Source: Aeromicrobium choanae (GTDB lineage Bacteria > Actinomycetota > Actinomycetes > Propionibacteriales > Nocardioidaceae). From it: DNA of 64,000 nucleotides. Of the stretch, positions 7,652 to 15,430 are shown in pieces. Location: assembly GCF_900167475.1 (NCBI RefSeq), contig NZ_LT796768.1, forward strand, positions 2,728,001 to 2,792,000, in the 5' to 3' direction. A program made the position numbers and the translations under genes. A model generated the notes under the pieces. That model saw only the letters and a program-made list of their open reading frames with translations. It had not been told where the DNA came from and made no database searches. The first letter of the stretch is position 1. Every line of letters begins with the position of its first letter.

Positions 7652-8353
7652 ATGACCATGCACGTCCCCCGACCGCCGCGAGCGTCCACGGCGCGCGGCT
7701 CGGACCGAGCGCGCGAGACCTTGCGGATCCTGACCGAGAACATCACGTCGGGTCGCTGGCCGCTCAACAGCCGGATCCCCACCGAGTCCGAGCTCATGGC
7801 CGAGCTCGGCGTCGGGCGCAGCACCCTGCGCGAGGCGGTGAGCTCGCTGACCGCGCTCGGGATGCTCGAGCCGGCCCGGAGCCGTGGCACGTTCGTCCGC
7901 TCGCTCAGCCCCGTCAGCGCGCTGCTGTCGGACTTCATCGGGAGCCACGCGAACCCCGAGATCCTGCAGGTGCGCCGGCTGCTCGAGGTGGAGTCCACGC
8001 GGCTCGCCGCGCTGCTGCGCACCGACGAGCAGCTCGAGCGGCTCGCCGCCGCGCACGAGCGCGACCTCAACGACGACCAGTCGCAGGGCGTCGTCCGTGG
8101 CGCCACGCCGGGAGAGTTCCACGCGATCATCCTCGAGGCGGCCGGCAACTCGTTGATGGCCGACCTCCATGCCGGGCTGATGCGCGGTGTCCGGACGGCG
8201 ATGGCGCGTGGCGAGATGGTGCCGCAGATCTCCGCGGCCGAGCGCCTGGCCGATCACGGGCGGATCCTCGACGCCATCAGGGAGCAGGATCCGGTCCGGG
8301 CCGCACAGGCTGCCGCGGATCACGTCGATCATGACCTGACGACCGCGGGATGA
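7652..8353 (+). CDS. FadR-subfamily GntR transcriptional regulator
   Basis: 233 residues. An N-terminal winged helix (about residues 20-90) contains RIPTESELMAELGVGRSTLREAVSSLTALGMLEPARSRGTFV, the GntR signature. An all-helical FCD domain follows, with EFHAIILEAAGNSLMADLHAGL and a C-terminal DHGRILDAI, the His positions of the metal/effector pocket. FCD regulators usually sense small organic acids and repress adjacent genes. It is divergent from the esterase gene, but its 3' end overlaps the convergent ABC ATPase gene by 77 bases, which is unusual. Its target is unknown; the esterase promoter is the obvious candidate. Confidence 0.85.
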   Translation: MTMHVPRPPRASTARGSDRARETLRILTENITSGRWPLNSRIPTESELMAELGVGRSTLREAVSSLTALGMLEPARSRGTFVRSLSPVSALLSDFIGSHANPEILQVRRLLEVESTRLAALLRTDEQLERLAAAHERDLNDDQSQGVVRGATPGEFHAIILEAAGNSLMADLHAGLMRGVRTAMARGEMVPQISAAERLADHGRILDAIREQDPVRAAQAAADHVDHDLTTAG

Positions 8354-9119
8354 TCATCGGCGTCCCGGTCTCCGGATCGGGCAGCAGCCGGCACGGCACG
8401 TCGAACACGTCCTCGACCAGCTCGGCCGTGACCACCTCGGTGGGCGGGCCCTGGGCCACGATCCGACCGCCCGACAGGACGACCAGGTGGTCGGCGTACC
8501 GGAACGCCAGGTTGAGGTCGTGCAGCACCGCCACCACGGTCGACCCGTCCTGCTGGAGCGACCGGCACAGGTCGAGGACCTCGAGCTGGTGCGACAGGTC
8601 GAGGTACGTCGTGGGCTCGTCGAGCAGCAGCATCGAGGTCTGCTGCGCCAGCGCCATCGCGATCCAGACCCGCTGGCGCTGACCGCCGGAGAGCTCGTCG
8701 ATCGACCGGTCGCGCAGGTCGCTGACGCCCGCGCGGGCGAGCGCCTCGTCCACGGCGCGCTCGTCCTCGCGCGTCCACTGGCGCAGCCACGTCTGGTGCG
8801 GGAACCGGCCGCGGCCGACGAGGTCCACGACCTCCAGGCCACTGGGTGCGACGGGGGTCTGGGGGAGCAGGCCCAGGATGCGGGCGACCTCCTTGCTGCC
8901 GTACTCGCCGATCGGACGGCCGTCGAGCAGGACCTCGCCCGAGGTCGGCACCAGCATCCGCGCCAGTGCGCGCAGGAGCGTGGACTTGCCCGACGCGTTC
9001 GGGCCGACGAGCACGGTGAAGCACCCGTCGGGGATCGCCACGTCGAGGTCTGCCAGGACGGGCCGGCCGTCGTAGCCGGCGGACAGGCCACGGGCCTGCA
9101 GTCGAGCGGGGACGGTCAT
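8277..9119 (-). CDS. Iron(III)-siderophore ABC transporter ATPase (FecE/FhuC/FepC type)
   Basis: 280 residues. Walker A GPNASGKST, signature LSGGQRQRV, Walker B MLLLDEPTTYLD and H-loop VLHDLNLA are all intact. ARGLSAGYDGRPVLADLDV at the start and the QTPVAPSGLEVVDLVGRGRFPHQ insertion are typical of the siderophore/heme/cobalamin importer class. ATG at 9119 overlaps the stop of the upstream permease (ATGA). It is the last gene of the iron operon; its final 25 codons overlap the convergent GntR gene. Confidence 0.95.
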   Translation of the reverse strand: MTVPARLQARGLSAGYDGRPVLADLDVAIPDGCFTVLVGPNASGKSTLLRALARMLVPTSGEVLLDGRPIGEYGSKEVARILGLLPQTPVAPSGLEVVDLVGRGRFPHQTWLRQWTREDERAVDEALARAGVSDLRDRSIDELSGGQRQRVWIAMALAQQTSMLLLDEPTTYLDLSHQLEVLDLCRSLQQDGSTVVAVLHDLNLAFRYADHLVVLSGGRIVAQGPPTEVVTAELVEDVFDVPCRLLPDPETGTPMIIPRSSGHDRRDPRQPVRPGPDPAP

Positions 9120-10219
9120 CGCTTCTCCCTCGTGAGCAGCCAGATCAGGTACAGGCCCCCGAGGGAGCCGGAGACGACGCCCACCGGCAGCTGGGTCGGG
9201 GCGAAGAGTCGTTGGGCGACGATGTCGCTGGCCAGCGTCAGCGCGGCGCCCATCAGCGCGGCCGAGGCCAGGCCGGAGCCGGCCGTGCGGGTGATCCTGC
9301 GAGCCAGCTGCGGCGCGGCCAGCGCGATGAAGGCGATCGGTCCGGCGACCGCGGTGGCCGCCGCGACGAGGACGACTCCGCACACGACCAGGCCCAGCCG
9401 CGAGGGCTCGACGCGTACGCCGACACCGCGGGCCGCGTCGTCGCCGAGCGCGAGGACGGGGAGGGTCCGGGCGAGGGCGGCGGTGAACGGCGCGACGACC
9501 GCGAGGACCAGGCCCAGCCGCGCGACGTCCTGCCAGGTCATCGCGTTGAACGATCCCGCGAGCCAGTGGGCGGCGTCCTGCGCGGCCGACAGGTCGGCCC
9601 GCACGACGAGCAGCGTGTTGACGGCCTGCAGGACGGCGGCGACGCCGATCCCGACCAGGACGAGCCTCACGCCGGGCACGCCGCCGTGCCTGCCGCCCTG
9701 CCACGCCAGCGCCCCGACGACCGCGGCGGTGACGAGACCTCCGACGAGGGCCGCAGGCGCGGTCGCGTCAGGACCTCCGCCCAGCAGCGTGATCTGGATC
9801 AGGGCGCCGGTCGCCGCGCCGATCGTGAAGCCCACGATGTCCGGACTTCCCAGCGGGTTGTCCGACACCTGCTGGATGATCGCGCCGGACACGCCGAGCG
9901 CCGCGCCCACGAGCAGGGCGCACACCACGCGCGGCGCTCGCTGCTCGCGCACGAAGAACTCGGCCAGCGGGTCGCTCCCGTCCCCGGCCAGGGCCCGCAG
10001 CACCTGGGACGGGGCGAGACCGTAGTCGCCGATCGTCAGCGCCACGACGGCGAGGCCGGCGCCGACGAGCGTCGCGACGAGCGCGAACACCGCCACCCGC
10101 GCCTCGAGCCGCCAGGCGACGAGCCGGTTGCGCAGGACGAGACGGGTGGTCGGGCTCGGTGCGGGCTCTCGGGTCACCGGGGTGCGCGTCAGGGTGCGGG
10201 TCACAGTGACTCGATTCAC
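9116..10219 (-). CDS. Siderophore ABC transporter permease 2 (FecCD family)
   Basis: 367 residues with about nine membrane helices after a cytoplasmic N-terminal segment. FecCD hallmarks are visible: RAPRVVCALLVGAALGVSGAIIQQ, NPLGSPDIVGFTIGA, and VAGPIAFIALAAPQLARRI. The GTG start at 10219 overlaps the stop of the first permease (GTGA). It forms the membrane channel with the preceding permease, fed by the binding lipoprotein and powered by the ATPase encoded next. An alternative downstream in-frame GTG would shorten the N-terminus by a few residues. Confidence 0.92.
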   Translation of the reverse strand: MNRVTVTRTLTRTPVTREPAPSPTTRLVLRNRLVAWRLEARVAVFALVATLVGAGLAVVALTIGDYGLAPSQVLRALAGDGSDPLAEFFVREQRAPRVVCALLVGAALGVSGAIIQQVSDNPLGSPDIVGFTIGAATGALIQITLLGGGPDATAPAALVGGLVTAAVVGALAWQGGRHGGVPGVRLVLVGIGVAAVLQAVNTLLVVRADLSAAQDAAHWLAGSFNAMTWQDVARLGLVLAVVAPFTAALARTLPVLALGDDAARGVGVRVEPSRLGLVVCGVVLVAAATAVAGPIAFIALAAPQLARRITRTAGSGLASAALMGAALTLASDIVAQRLFAPTQLPVGVVSGSLGGLYLIWLLTREKR

Positions 10220-11211
10220 AGTGCCTCGATCCGGCGGCGACGCACCACCGCGATGAAGACGGGCCCGCCGAGGATCGCGGTGACGATGCCGGCCTGGACC
10301 TCGGACGTGCCTCCGAGGACGCGGCCGAGCACGTCGGCGACGAGCAGGAACGCCGCGCCCAGCAGCACCGAGCACGGGAGCACCCAGCGCTGGTCGGACC
10401 CGCAGAGGGCTCGCGCCACGTGGGGGACGCCGAGCCCGACGAACGCGATCGGTCCGACCGCGGCGGTCGCGGCGGCGCACAGCAGGGCGATGGCGACGAC
10501 GGTCAGCAGCCGGGTGCGGCGGACATCGAGGCCCAGGGACCGTCCGGTGTCGTCGCCGAGCGCCAGCGCGTTGAGCCGTGGAGCCAGCGCGGCGGCCAGG
10601 GCGACGCCCGCCACGACGAAGGGCAGGATCGTCCCGGCGGTGCCCAGGGCCCGGCCGTCGAGCGAGCCCGCCGCCCAGAACCGGAACTCGTTGAAGACCT
10701 CCTGGTCGGCCAGGATCACCGTCTGGACGATCGCGGACACCGCGGCGGTCACGGCGACGCCCGCCAGCGCGATGCGCGCGGGGCTGCCTCCCGTGCTGCC
10801 GGTGTCGCCCAGCACGTGCACCACCCCGACGGCGAGGAAGGCGCCGACGAGGGCGGCCCACAGCGAGGAGCCGACCGACGTCACGCCGGTGAGCGAGCTG
10901 GCCACCACCACGGCGAGGGCGGCCCCGGCGTTCACGCCGAGCACGCCGGGGTCGGCCAGCGGGTTGCGCGTCAGCGTCTGCATGAGGGCGCCCGCCAGGC
11001 CGAGGGCGGCGCCGGCGACGAGTCCCACGACGGTGCGGGGCCAGCGCAGCTCGTGCACGGCCACCGAGGCCTGCGTCGCGTCGGGGGTCCACCACACCTC
11101 CCACACGCGGCCGGGGGAGAGGGGGTGCGAGCCGACGGCGACGCTCAGCACCATCGCGACGACGACCGCCGCGAAGGCGAGGGCCAGGGCACGGGGTCGC
11201 GTCAGGGTCAC
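10216..11211 (-). CDS. Siderophore ABC transporter permease 1 (FecCD family)
   Basis: 331 residues, the typical length. Conserved FecCD segments: LRWPRTVVGLVAGAALGLAGALMQ, NPLADPGVLGVNAGAALAV, LALGDDTGRSLGLDVRRTRL and VGPIAFVGLGVPHVAR. It pairs with the second permease as a heterodimeric channel for ferric-siderophore or a related iron chelate (heme importers share the family). Four bases separate it from the stop of the surface-protein gene upstream, and it overlaps the next gene by four bases. Confidence 0.93.
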   Translation of the reverse strand: MTLTRPRALALAFAAVVVAMVLSVAVGSHPLSPGRVWEVWWTPDATQASVAVHELRWPRTVVGLVAGAALGLAGALMQTLTRNPLADPGVLGVNAGAALAVVVASSLTGVTSVGSSLWAALVGAFLAVGVVHVLGDTGSTGGSPARIALAGVAVTAAVSAIVQTVILADQEVFNEFRFWAAGSLDGRALGTAGTILPFVVAGVALAAALAPRLNALALGDDTGRSLGLDVRRTRLLTVVAIALLCAAATAAVGPIAFVGLGVPHVARALCGSDQRWVLPCSVLLGAAFLLVADVLGRVLGGTSEVQAGIVTAILGGPVFIAVVRRRRIEAL

Positions 11212-11215
11212 CGGC

Positions 11216-12019
11216 TCACCCGCGGCGGGACAGTGTCAGGCGTGTGCCCACGAACGAGAGGGCCACGATTCCGACGAGGCCGAGCGCCCCGATCCACGGG
11301 AATCCGGAGTCGCTCGTCGACGTCGCCGTCTGCTCGGTCGGCGCGGCCGCGACGGGCGCCTCGGTGGGCGCCGCCGTCGTGGCGGTGGCGGAGGGCTTCG
11401 CGGTGGTCGGTGGTGCGACCTTCACGACCTCGCCGGGTGTCGCTCCCGCCGTGGATCCGCCGGCGCCGGCCGCCGTTCCCGTCGCACCGCCCGCGGCACC
11501 CGACGCCGAGCCCTTCGATGCGCTGGACCCGCCCGATCCGGTGGCGGCGCCGGCGTTGCTGCCGGAACCGGCGACGACGGTGAAATCCGAGCGCCCCCGT
11601 GCGGTGTAGCCCTTGACGCCGACCTGCTGCCCGTCGCGCAGGATCGGCTCGCTGGCCAGGAAGCGCAGCCAGTGCGCGCCGGGTGCGAGGTCGCCCGGGA
11701 CGGTGAAGGAGCCGGAGACGGTGCCCGACGACGGGATCTTCTGCTGGTGGTAGACGCAGGCGCCATGCACGGCGGCCGCGTCGCACTGCGTGCCGTCGTC
11801 GATCTTCACGAAGACGGTCTCCCCGGCCGGGAAGCCGGTGACGGTGAAGGACAGCCGGTCGCCGGGGGCGACGCGCGTGGGGCTGGCGCTGGCGGAGGTG
11901 CCCGGCGTGTCCGGATCGGCTCCGCCGGGCGGGAGCGCGGCGGCGGGTCCACCGTGGCCGAGGGCGACGAGCGCGATCACGGCCGTCGCGAGCAGGCGGG
12001 CCGGGGCGAGGTGCTTCAT
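11216..12019 (-). CDS. Membrane-anchored surface protein with one Ig-like domain (iron operon)
   Basis: 267 residues: signal peptide (to about residue 29, ending PAAALPPG), one Ig-like domain (about 35-135) containing VFVKIDDGTQCDAAAVHGACVYHQQ and PGDLAPGAHWLRFLASEPILRDGQQ, a Gly/Ala/Ser/Thr-rich low-complexity linker of about 90 residues, and a C-terminal helix (FPWIGALGLVGIVALSFVG) with a basic tail. There is no LPXTG, so it is probably held by the membrane helix with the domain reaching through the wall. The same domain occurs in the next protein and in the divergent propeller protein. Two Cys in the domain may form a disulphide. I infer binding of an iron carrier (siderophore, heme or hemoprotein); no known heme domain is recognisable. 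Confidence 0.8.
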   Translation of the reverse strand: MKHLAPARLLATAVIALVALGHGGPAAALPPGGADPDTPGTSASASPTRVAPGDRLSFTVTGFPAGETVFVKIDDGTQCDAAAVHGACVYHQQKIPSSGTVSGSFTVPGDLAPGAHWLRFLASEPILRDGQQVGVKGYTARGRSDFTVVAGSGSNAGAATGSGGSSASKGSASGAAGGATGTAAGAGGSTAGATPGEVVKVAPPTTAKPSATATTAAPTEAPVAAAPTEQTATSTSDSGFPWIGALGLVGIVALSFVGTRLTLSRRG

Positions 12020-14310
12020 GCGGTCTTCTTCCTGGTCGAGAGGGTGCCGCCGGCGATGCCGACGGCGAGCGCCGCGCCGGCGGCCAGAAGCCACCAGTCG
12101 GCCGCGGAGAGCAGCGCCTCGCCTGCGGGGACGACGGCGGCGCCCACGGCCGGCAGGACGGGGGAGTCGTCGGTGGAGGGAGGTGCCGGGGCCGTGGCTC
12201 CGACGACGAGACGGTCCCAGCCGGCCAGGCTCCCGTCGGCCCGGACGAGGGCGATCGTGAGGTCCCCGTCGCCGAAGGCCGACAGGTCGAGGCGGATCCG
12301 TCGCTCGGCGTCGAGCTGGAGCCAGCCGGCGCCGACGGGGGCGGAGCCGTCGAGGTACACGAACGGGTGCACCCAGTCGGCCGGGGTCCCGGTGGGCACG
12401 GTCACGGTGGCGATCCCGTCCTCGATCTCGGCCTCGACACCGCCTCGAACGAGCGTCGTGAGGTCGGCGGCGCGCTCGGCCGGGGGAGCCGGCGCGAGCA
12501 CCGGCGGTCCGGTGACCGCGGTCGCGGGCGGCGGTGTCGCGCGGGCGGCCGCCTTCGTCGTGGGCTTCGTCCACGCGCGAGCGGCGTCCGCCGGCTCCTC
12601 GGGGTCAGGCGTCCGGGGCGCGAGGGCGGCCGTGGTGCCCCACCACGTCCAGCCGAGCAGGTCGCCGAAGGCGTCCCGGTCCCCGGACTGGGCGACGAGC
12701 TTCACCCGTGCGTCCGGCAGGACAGCGGCGGGCACGCTGAGCCGCCCGCGGGCGTCCGTGCGGAACCAGGTGTCGCCCCACGGGTACTCGGGCGATCCGT
12801 CGGTCCGGTACGCGCTGAGCGAGACGAACGAGCCGGCCGACGCACCGGGCACCGTGACGTCGAGGCGCCCGCCCGAGCGCACGGCGGTGAGGCCGCGGCG
12901 GGTGGACGGGGTGAGGTCCTCGGAGTACTCCACGGGGTCGGGCAGGGTCGTCGGGCGGTACGTGCCGATCACGAAGGCGTCGGTCTGCAGCGTGCGCACC
13001 GTGTCGCCGGACTTCAGGGATCCGCTGAGCAGCCGCAGCGTGTGGGCTCCCTGCCCGAAGGCAGGGGTCGAGCCGAGGTCGCCGGTCGTGGTGCCGTCGG
13101 GCAGCCGGAACCGGGCATCGAGCTCGCCCGTGGCCGGATCGGCCTCGGCGACGGCCCAGATCGTGCGGTTCTGGTGCACCGAGGTGTCGGTGCGGCTGTA
13201 GGCGCCCTCGTCGATCTTGATGCCGACGGTGGAGCCGCCACGTCCGGCAGCGGGGTGGCACCAGCCCGAGCCGGTGAGGTGGAGGGTGCCGCCGAGGCCG
13301 TCGGTCTCGACCGTGGCGCGGGCGGTAGTCACGGACGAGGTGGGGACGCACGTGACGGACTCGCCGGGGCCGCCCCCGCCCTCGTGGGGCACGCCGTCGA
13401 CCACGAGCAGGCCGGAGGTGGCCGTCCTCTGCACGTCGGCGGCGTCGAACCGCCCGCTGAGCACGGTGGCCGAGAGGTACTGGCCGGCCACGAGTCCGGG
13501 CGGGGCGTCGAGGGTGGTCGAGAACGTCCCGTCGGCCCCGGCCGTGACGAGCGCCCAGATCGTGTCGTCGCCCGCCGCGGACGGGTGGTCGACGATGGCG
13601 TCGCCCGAGCGGGTGTACTGCGCGGTCGCGCTGCGGTTGAGCTTGACCGCCACGGTCGAGCCGCGGCCGTCGCGCGTGGACCATCCCGTGCCGGCGAGGC
13701 GGATGCTCCGCCCGTCACCCGCATCGATCCGGCTCTCGACCCACGCGGTGGCCGTGCCGGCGGCGAGGGTCTCGTGGGACCACGACGGCGCACCCGGCTC
13801 GCTCGGGGCGGGCTCGGTCGGGGCGGGTGTCGTGGGGGCGGTCGGCGTGGGCTCGGGCTCGGTGGGCTCGGCCTCGACGTCGACCTCCACGAGCTCCGTG
13901 CGGCTCACGTCACCGGTCAGCATCGAGCCGGAGAGGATGCGCACGCCGTGACGGCCCGGCTCCCAGGTGCCGGTGGCGTTCTCGGTCGTCGGGAACGGCA
14001 GGTCGACCTCCCAGTCACCGTCGGCGTCGGCCCGCACCGCCGCCCACACCGTCTTGTTGCCGATGACGGCGTCGGTGACGGGATGGCGGACGTCGCGCTT
14101 GGTGCTGATGGAGCCCTCGTCGAGCTTGAACGCGAGCACCGAGCCGGCAGTGCCGTCGGCGGTGGTCCAGCCGGTGCCGGCCAGGGTGATGGTGGTGCCG
14201 GGGCGGATGGTGCCGGGCCCGTCGACCGACGGGCTCGCGGCGTGCGAGGGAGCGGCGACGGCCAGCCACGGGAGGGCCAGCAGCGCCGACAGGAGCAGGC
14301 GGACGATCAC
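12016..14310 (-). CDS. Large membrane-anchored surface protein with three tandem Ig-like repeats (iron operon)
   Basis: 764 residues: signal peptide (ending PSHAAS, about residue 25), then three repeats of about 100 residues sharing the pattern L(A/T)G(T/S)GW...G(S)xVxxK(L/I)(D/N)...(T)(I/V)WAxVxAxAxG and a closing LSG(S/R). Examples are FKLDEGSISTKRD, VKLNRSATAQYTRSG and IKIDEGAYSRTD. A Pro/Thr/Glu linker separates repeats 1 and 2. Two further Ig-like segments and a C-terminal membrane helix with RKK tail follow. The repeats resemble neither NEAT nor HtaA domains as I know them. Position between the binding lipoprotein and permeases, with overlapping stop/start codons on both sides, makes it an obligate partner of the importer. 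Exact ligand unknown. Confidence 0.8.
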   Translation of the reverse strand: MIVRLLLSALLALPWLAVAAPSHAASPSVDGPGTIRPGTTITLAGTGWTTADGTAGSVLAFKLDEGSISTKRDVRHPVTDAVIGNKTVWAAVRADADGDWEVDLPFPTTENATGTWEPGRHGVRILSGSMLTGDVSRTELVEVDVEAEPTEPEPTPTAPTTPAPTEPAPSEPGAPSWSHETLAAGTATAWVESRIDAGDGRSIRLAGTGWSTRDGRGSTVAVKLNRSATAQYTRSGDAIVDHPSAAGDDTIWALVTAGADGTFSTTLDAPPGLVAGQYLSATVLSGRFDAADVQRTATSGLLVVDGVPHEGGGGPGESVTCVPTSSVTTARATVETDGLGGTLHLTGSGWCHPAAGRGGSTVGIKIDEGAYSRTDTSVHQNRTIWAVAEADPATGELDARFRLPDGTTTGDLGSTPAFGQGAHTLRLLSGSLKSGDTVRTLQTDAFVIGTYRPTTLPDPVEYSEDLTPSTRRGLTAVRSGGRLDVTVPGASAGSFVSLSAYRTDGSPEYPWGDTWFRTDARGRLSVPAAVLPDARVKLVAQSGDRDAFGDLLGWTWWGTTAALAPRTPDPEEPADAARAWTKPTTKAAARATPPPATAVTGPPVLAPAPPAERAADLTTLVRGGVEAEIEDGIATVTVPTGTPADWVHPFVYLDGSAPVGAGWLQLDAERRIRLDLSAFGDGDLTIALVRADGSLAGWDRLVVGATAPAPPSTDDSPVLPAVGAAVVPAGEALLSAADWWLLAAGAALAVGIAGGTLSTRKKTA

Positions 14311-15290
14311 GGCAGAAGCTCGCTCTCGACGTCGTCGATGATGCGGTTCATCAGCCGAGGCCCTCCGGTGGACGTCCAGGCCGAGCCGTCGACCGCGATC
14401 ACGTGGTCCTCGCGCTGGGCCTTGAGACGGTCGAAGCCGGGCGTCCCCGCGGCCTCGGCCAGCACGGCGAGGGAGCCGGCCGCGTCGGCGCTGCCGCCGG
14501 CCTCCGGGTTGTCCACGCTCGCACCGCCCAGCGTGCCGAAGAACAGGTAGTCGGCGTCGATCTGGTCGAGGTTCTCCAGGGACACGGGCTCGGAGTGCCC
14601 CCGGCCCTCACGGTCCTGCGCGGGCGGTCGGCGCAGGCCCAGGTCGCTCAGGGCCCGGCCGGCCGGCAGCTCCTTGAGGATCAGCGACGGGGCGCCGCCC
14701 TGCCAGCGCACGATCGAGAAGGTGGCGTCGGCGTGGTCCTGCGCGAGCCGGGTCCGGAGGTCGGCGACGCGGGTGTCGTAGGCGGCGAGCACGTCGGCGC
14801 CTCGATCGGTCAGGCCCAGGGCGTCGGCGGTGATCTCGAAGTTCGTGCGCCAGTCGCCGCCGGCGTAGCCGGTGTACACCGTGGGGGCGATCCGCCGCAG
14901 CGCCTCGAGGGCATCGGCGTTGTTGTTGATGCTGGTCCCGTCGACGAGGATCAGGTCGGGGTCGGCCTTGCCGATCGCCTCGTAGTTCGGTTGGGCGATG
15001 CCGCCGAGGACGGGCACGTCGGCGAGCTCGTCGGCGAGGTACGCCGGGACCGTGCTCTGGCCGCGCCCGGTGACGGCGCCCACCGGCGTGACGCCGAGCG
15101 TGACCAGGGCGTCGAGGGTGGGCTCGCTGAGTGCGACGACCCGTTCCGGGCTCTCGGGCACCTCCACGGGTTGGCCGTCGATGTCGGTCACGGTGCGGAC
15201 GGGCCCGCTGGCGGCGGGGTCGTCACCGGCCGAGCACGCGGCGAGCGCGAGCACGGACGCGGCCAGGAGCGCGAGCAGGCGCTGGGTCAT
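14307..15290 (-). CDS. Iron-siderophore ABC transporter substrate-binding lipoprotein (FecB/FepB type)
   Basis: 327 residues. A lipoprotein signal with lipobox LALAAC (C19) anchors it to the membrane. Next comes a periplasmic-binding-protein class III fold with VTDIDGQPVEVPESPERVVALSEPTLDALVTLGVTPVG and NYEAIGKADPDLILVDG, typical for siderophore binders. ATG at 15290 has GAGGAG five bases upstream; a TTG one codon earlier would be too close. It is the first gene of the six-gene operon, behind a DtxR/IdeR-like box. Its stop overlaps the GTG of the large surface protein gene (GTGA). Confidence 0.92.
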   Translation of the reverse strand: MTQRLLALLAASVLALAACSAGDDPAASGPVRTVTDIDGQPVEVPESPERVVALSEPTLDALVTLGVTPVGAVTGRGQSTVPAYLADELADVPVLGGIAQPNYEAIGKADPDLILVDGTSINNNADALEALRRIAPTVYTGYAGGDWRTNFEITADALGLTDRGADVLAAYDTRVADLRTRLAQDHADATFSIVRWQGGAPSLILKELPAGRALSDLGLRRPPAQDREGRGHSEPVSLENLDQIDADYLFFGTLGGASVDNPEAGGSADAAGSLAVLAEAAGTPGFDRLKAQREDHVIAVDGSAWTSTGGPRLMNRIIDDVESELLP

Positions 15291-15304
15291 CAAAGCTCCT
15301 CGAT

Positions 15305-15323
15305 GTAGGTCAGGCTCACCTTA
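15305..15323 (-). promoter_or_regulatory. DtxR/IdeR-like iron box, operon side
   Basis: The 19 bases match the actinobacterial iron-box consensus TTAGGTTAGGCTAACCTAA at 15 of 19 positions. The site is 15 bases upstream of the start codon of the binding lipoprotein, where Fe2+-loaded repressor would block the promoter. The regulator gene itself is not in the window. Confidence 0.75.
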
Positions 15324-15388
15324 ATCTGACCAAGTGTCGGACCCCCCGTCGGGTCGGGGCCGACGTGCGATAGCGTCCTCCATCAGAT

Positions 15389-15407
15389 GAAGGCAAGCCT
15401 AACCTGA
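15389..15407 (+). promoter_or_regulatory. DtxR/IdeR-like iron box, propeller-gene side
   Basis: 14 of 19 positions match the iron-box consensus, including the unbroken half AGCCTAACCT. It lies 24 bases upstream of the GTG of the divergent propeller gene. Two boxes in one 140-base divergent region indicate coordinate iron repression of both transcripts. Confidence 0.7.
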
Positions 15408-15430
15408 TTGCCAGCCCTGAAGGAGCCCCA

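Noticed and set aside
9212-13201. Very long open frame (over 1300 codons) on the plus strand opposite the iron operon
   Set aside because: It is antisense to well-supported transporter genes, composed of Arg/Gly/Pro-rich low-complexity protein, and results from strong third-position G+C bias.
11216-14310. LPXTG sorting signals, NEAT or HtaA heme domains in the two surface proteins
   Set aside because: No LPXTG precedes the C-terminal helices, and the repeats do not show the residue patterns of NEAT or HtaA domains as far as I can judge by eye.
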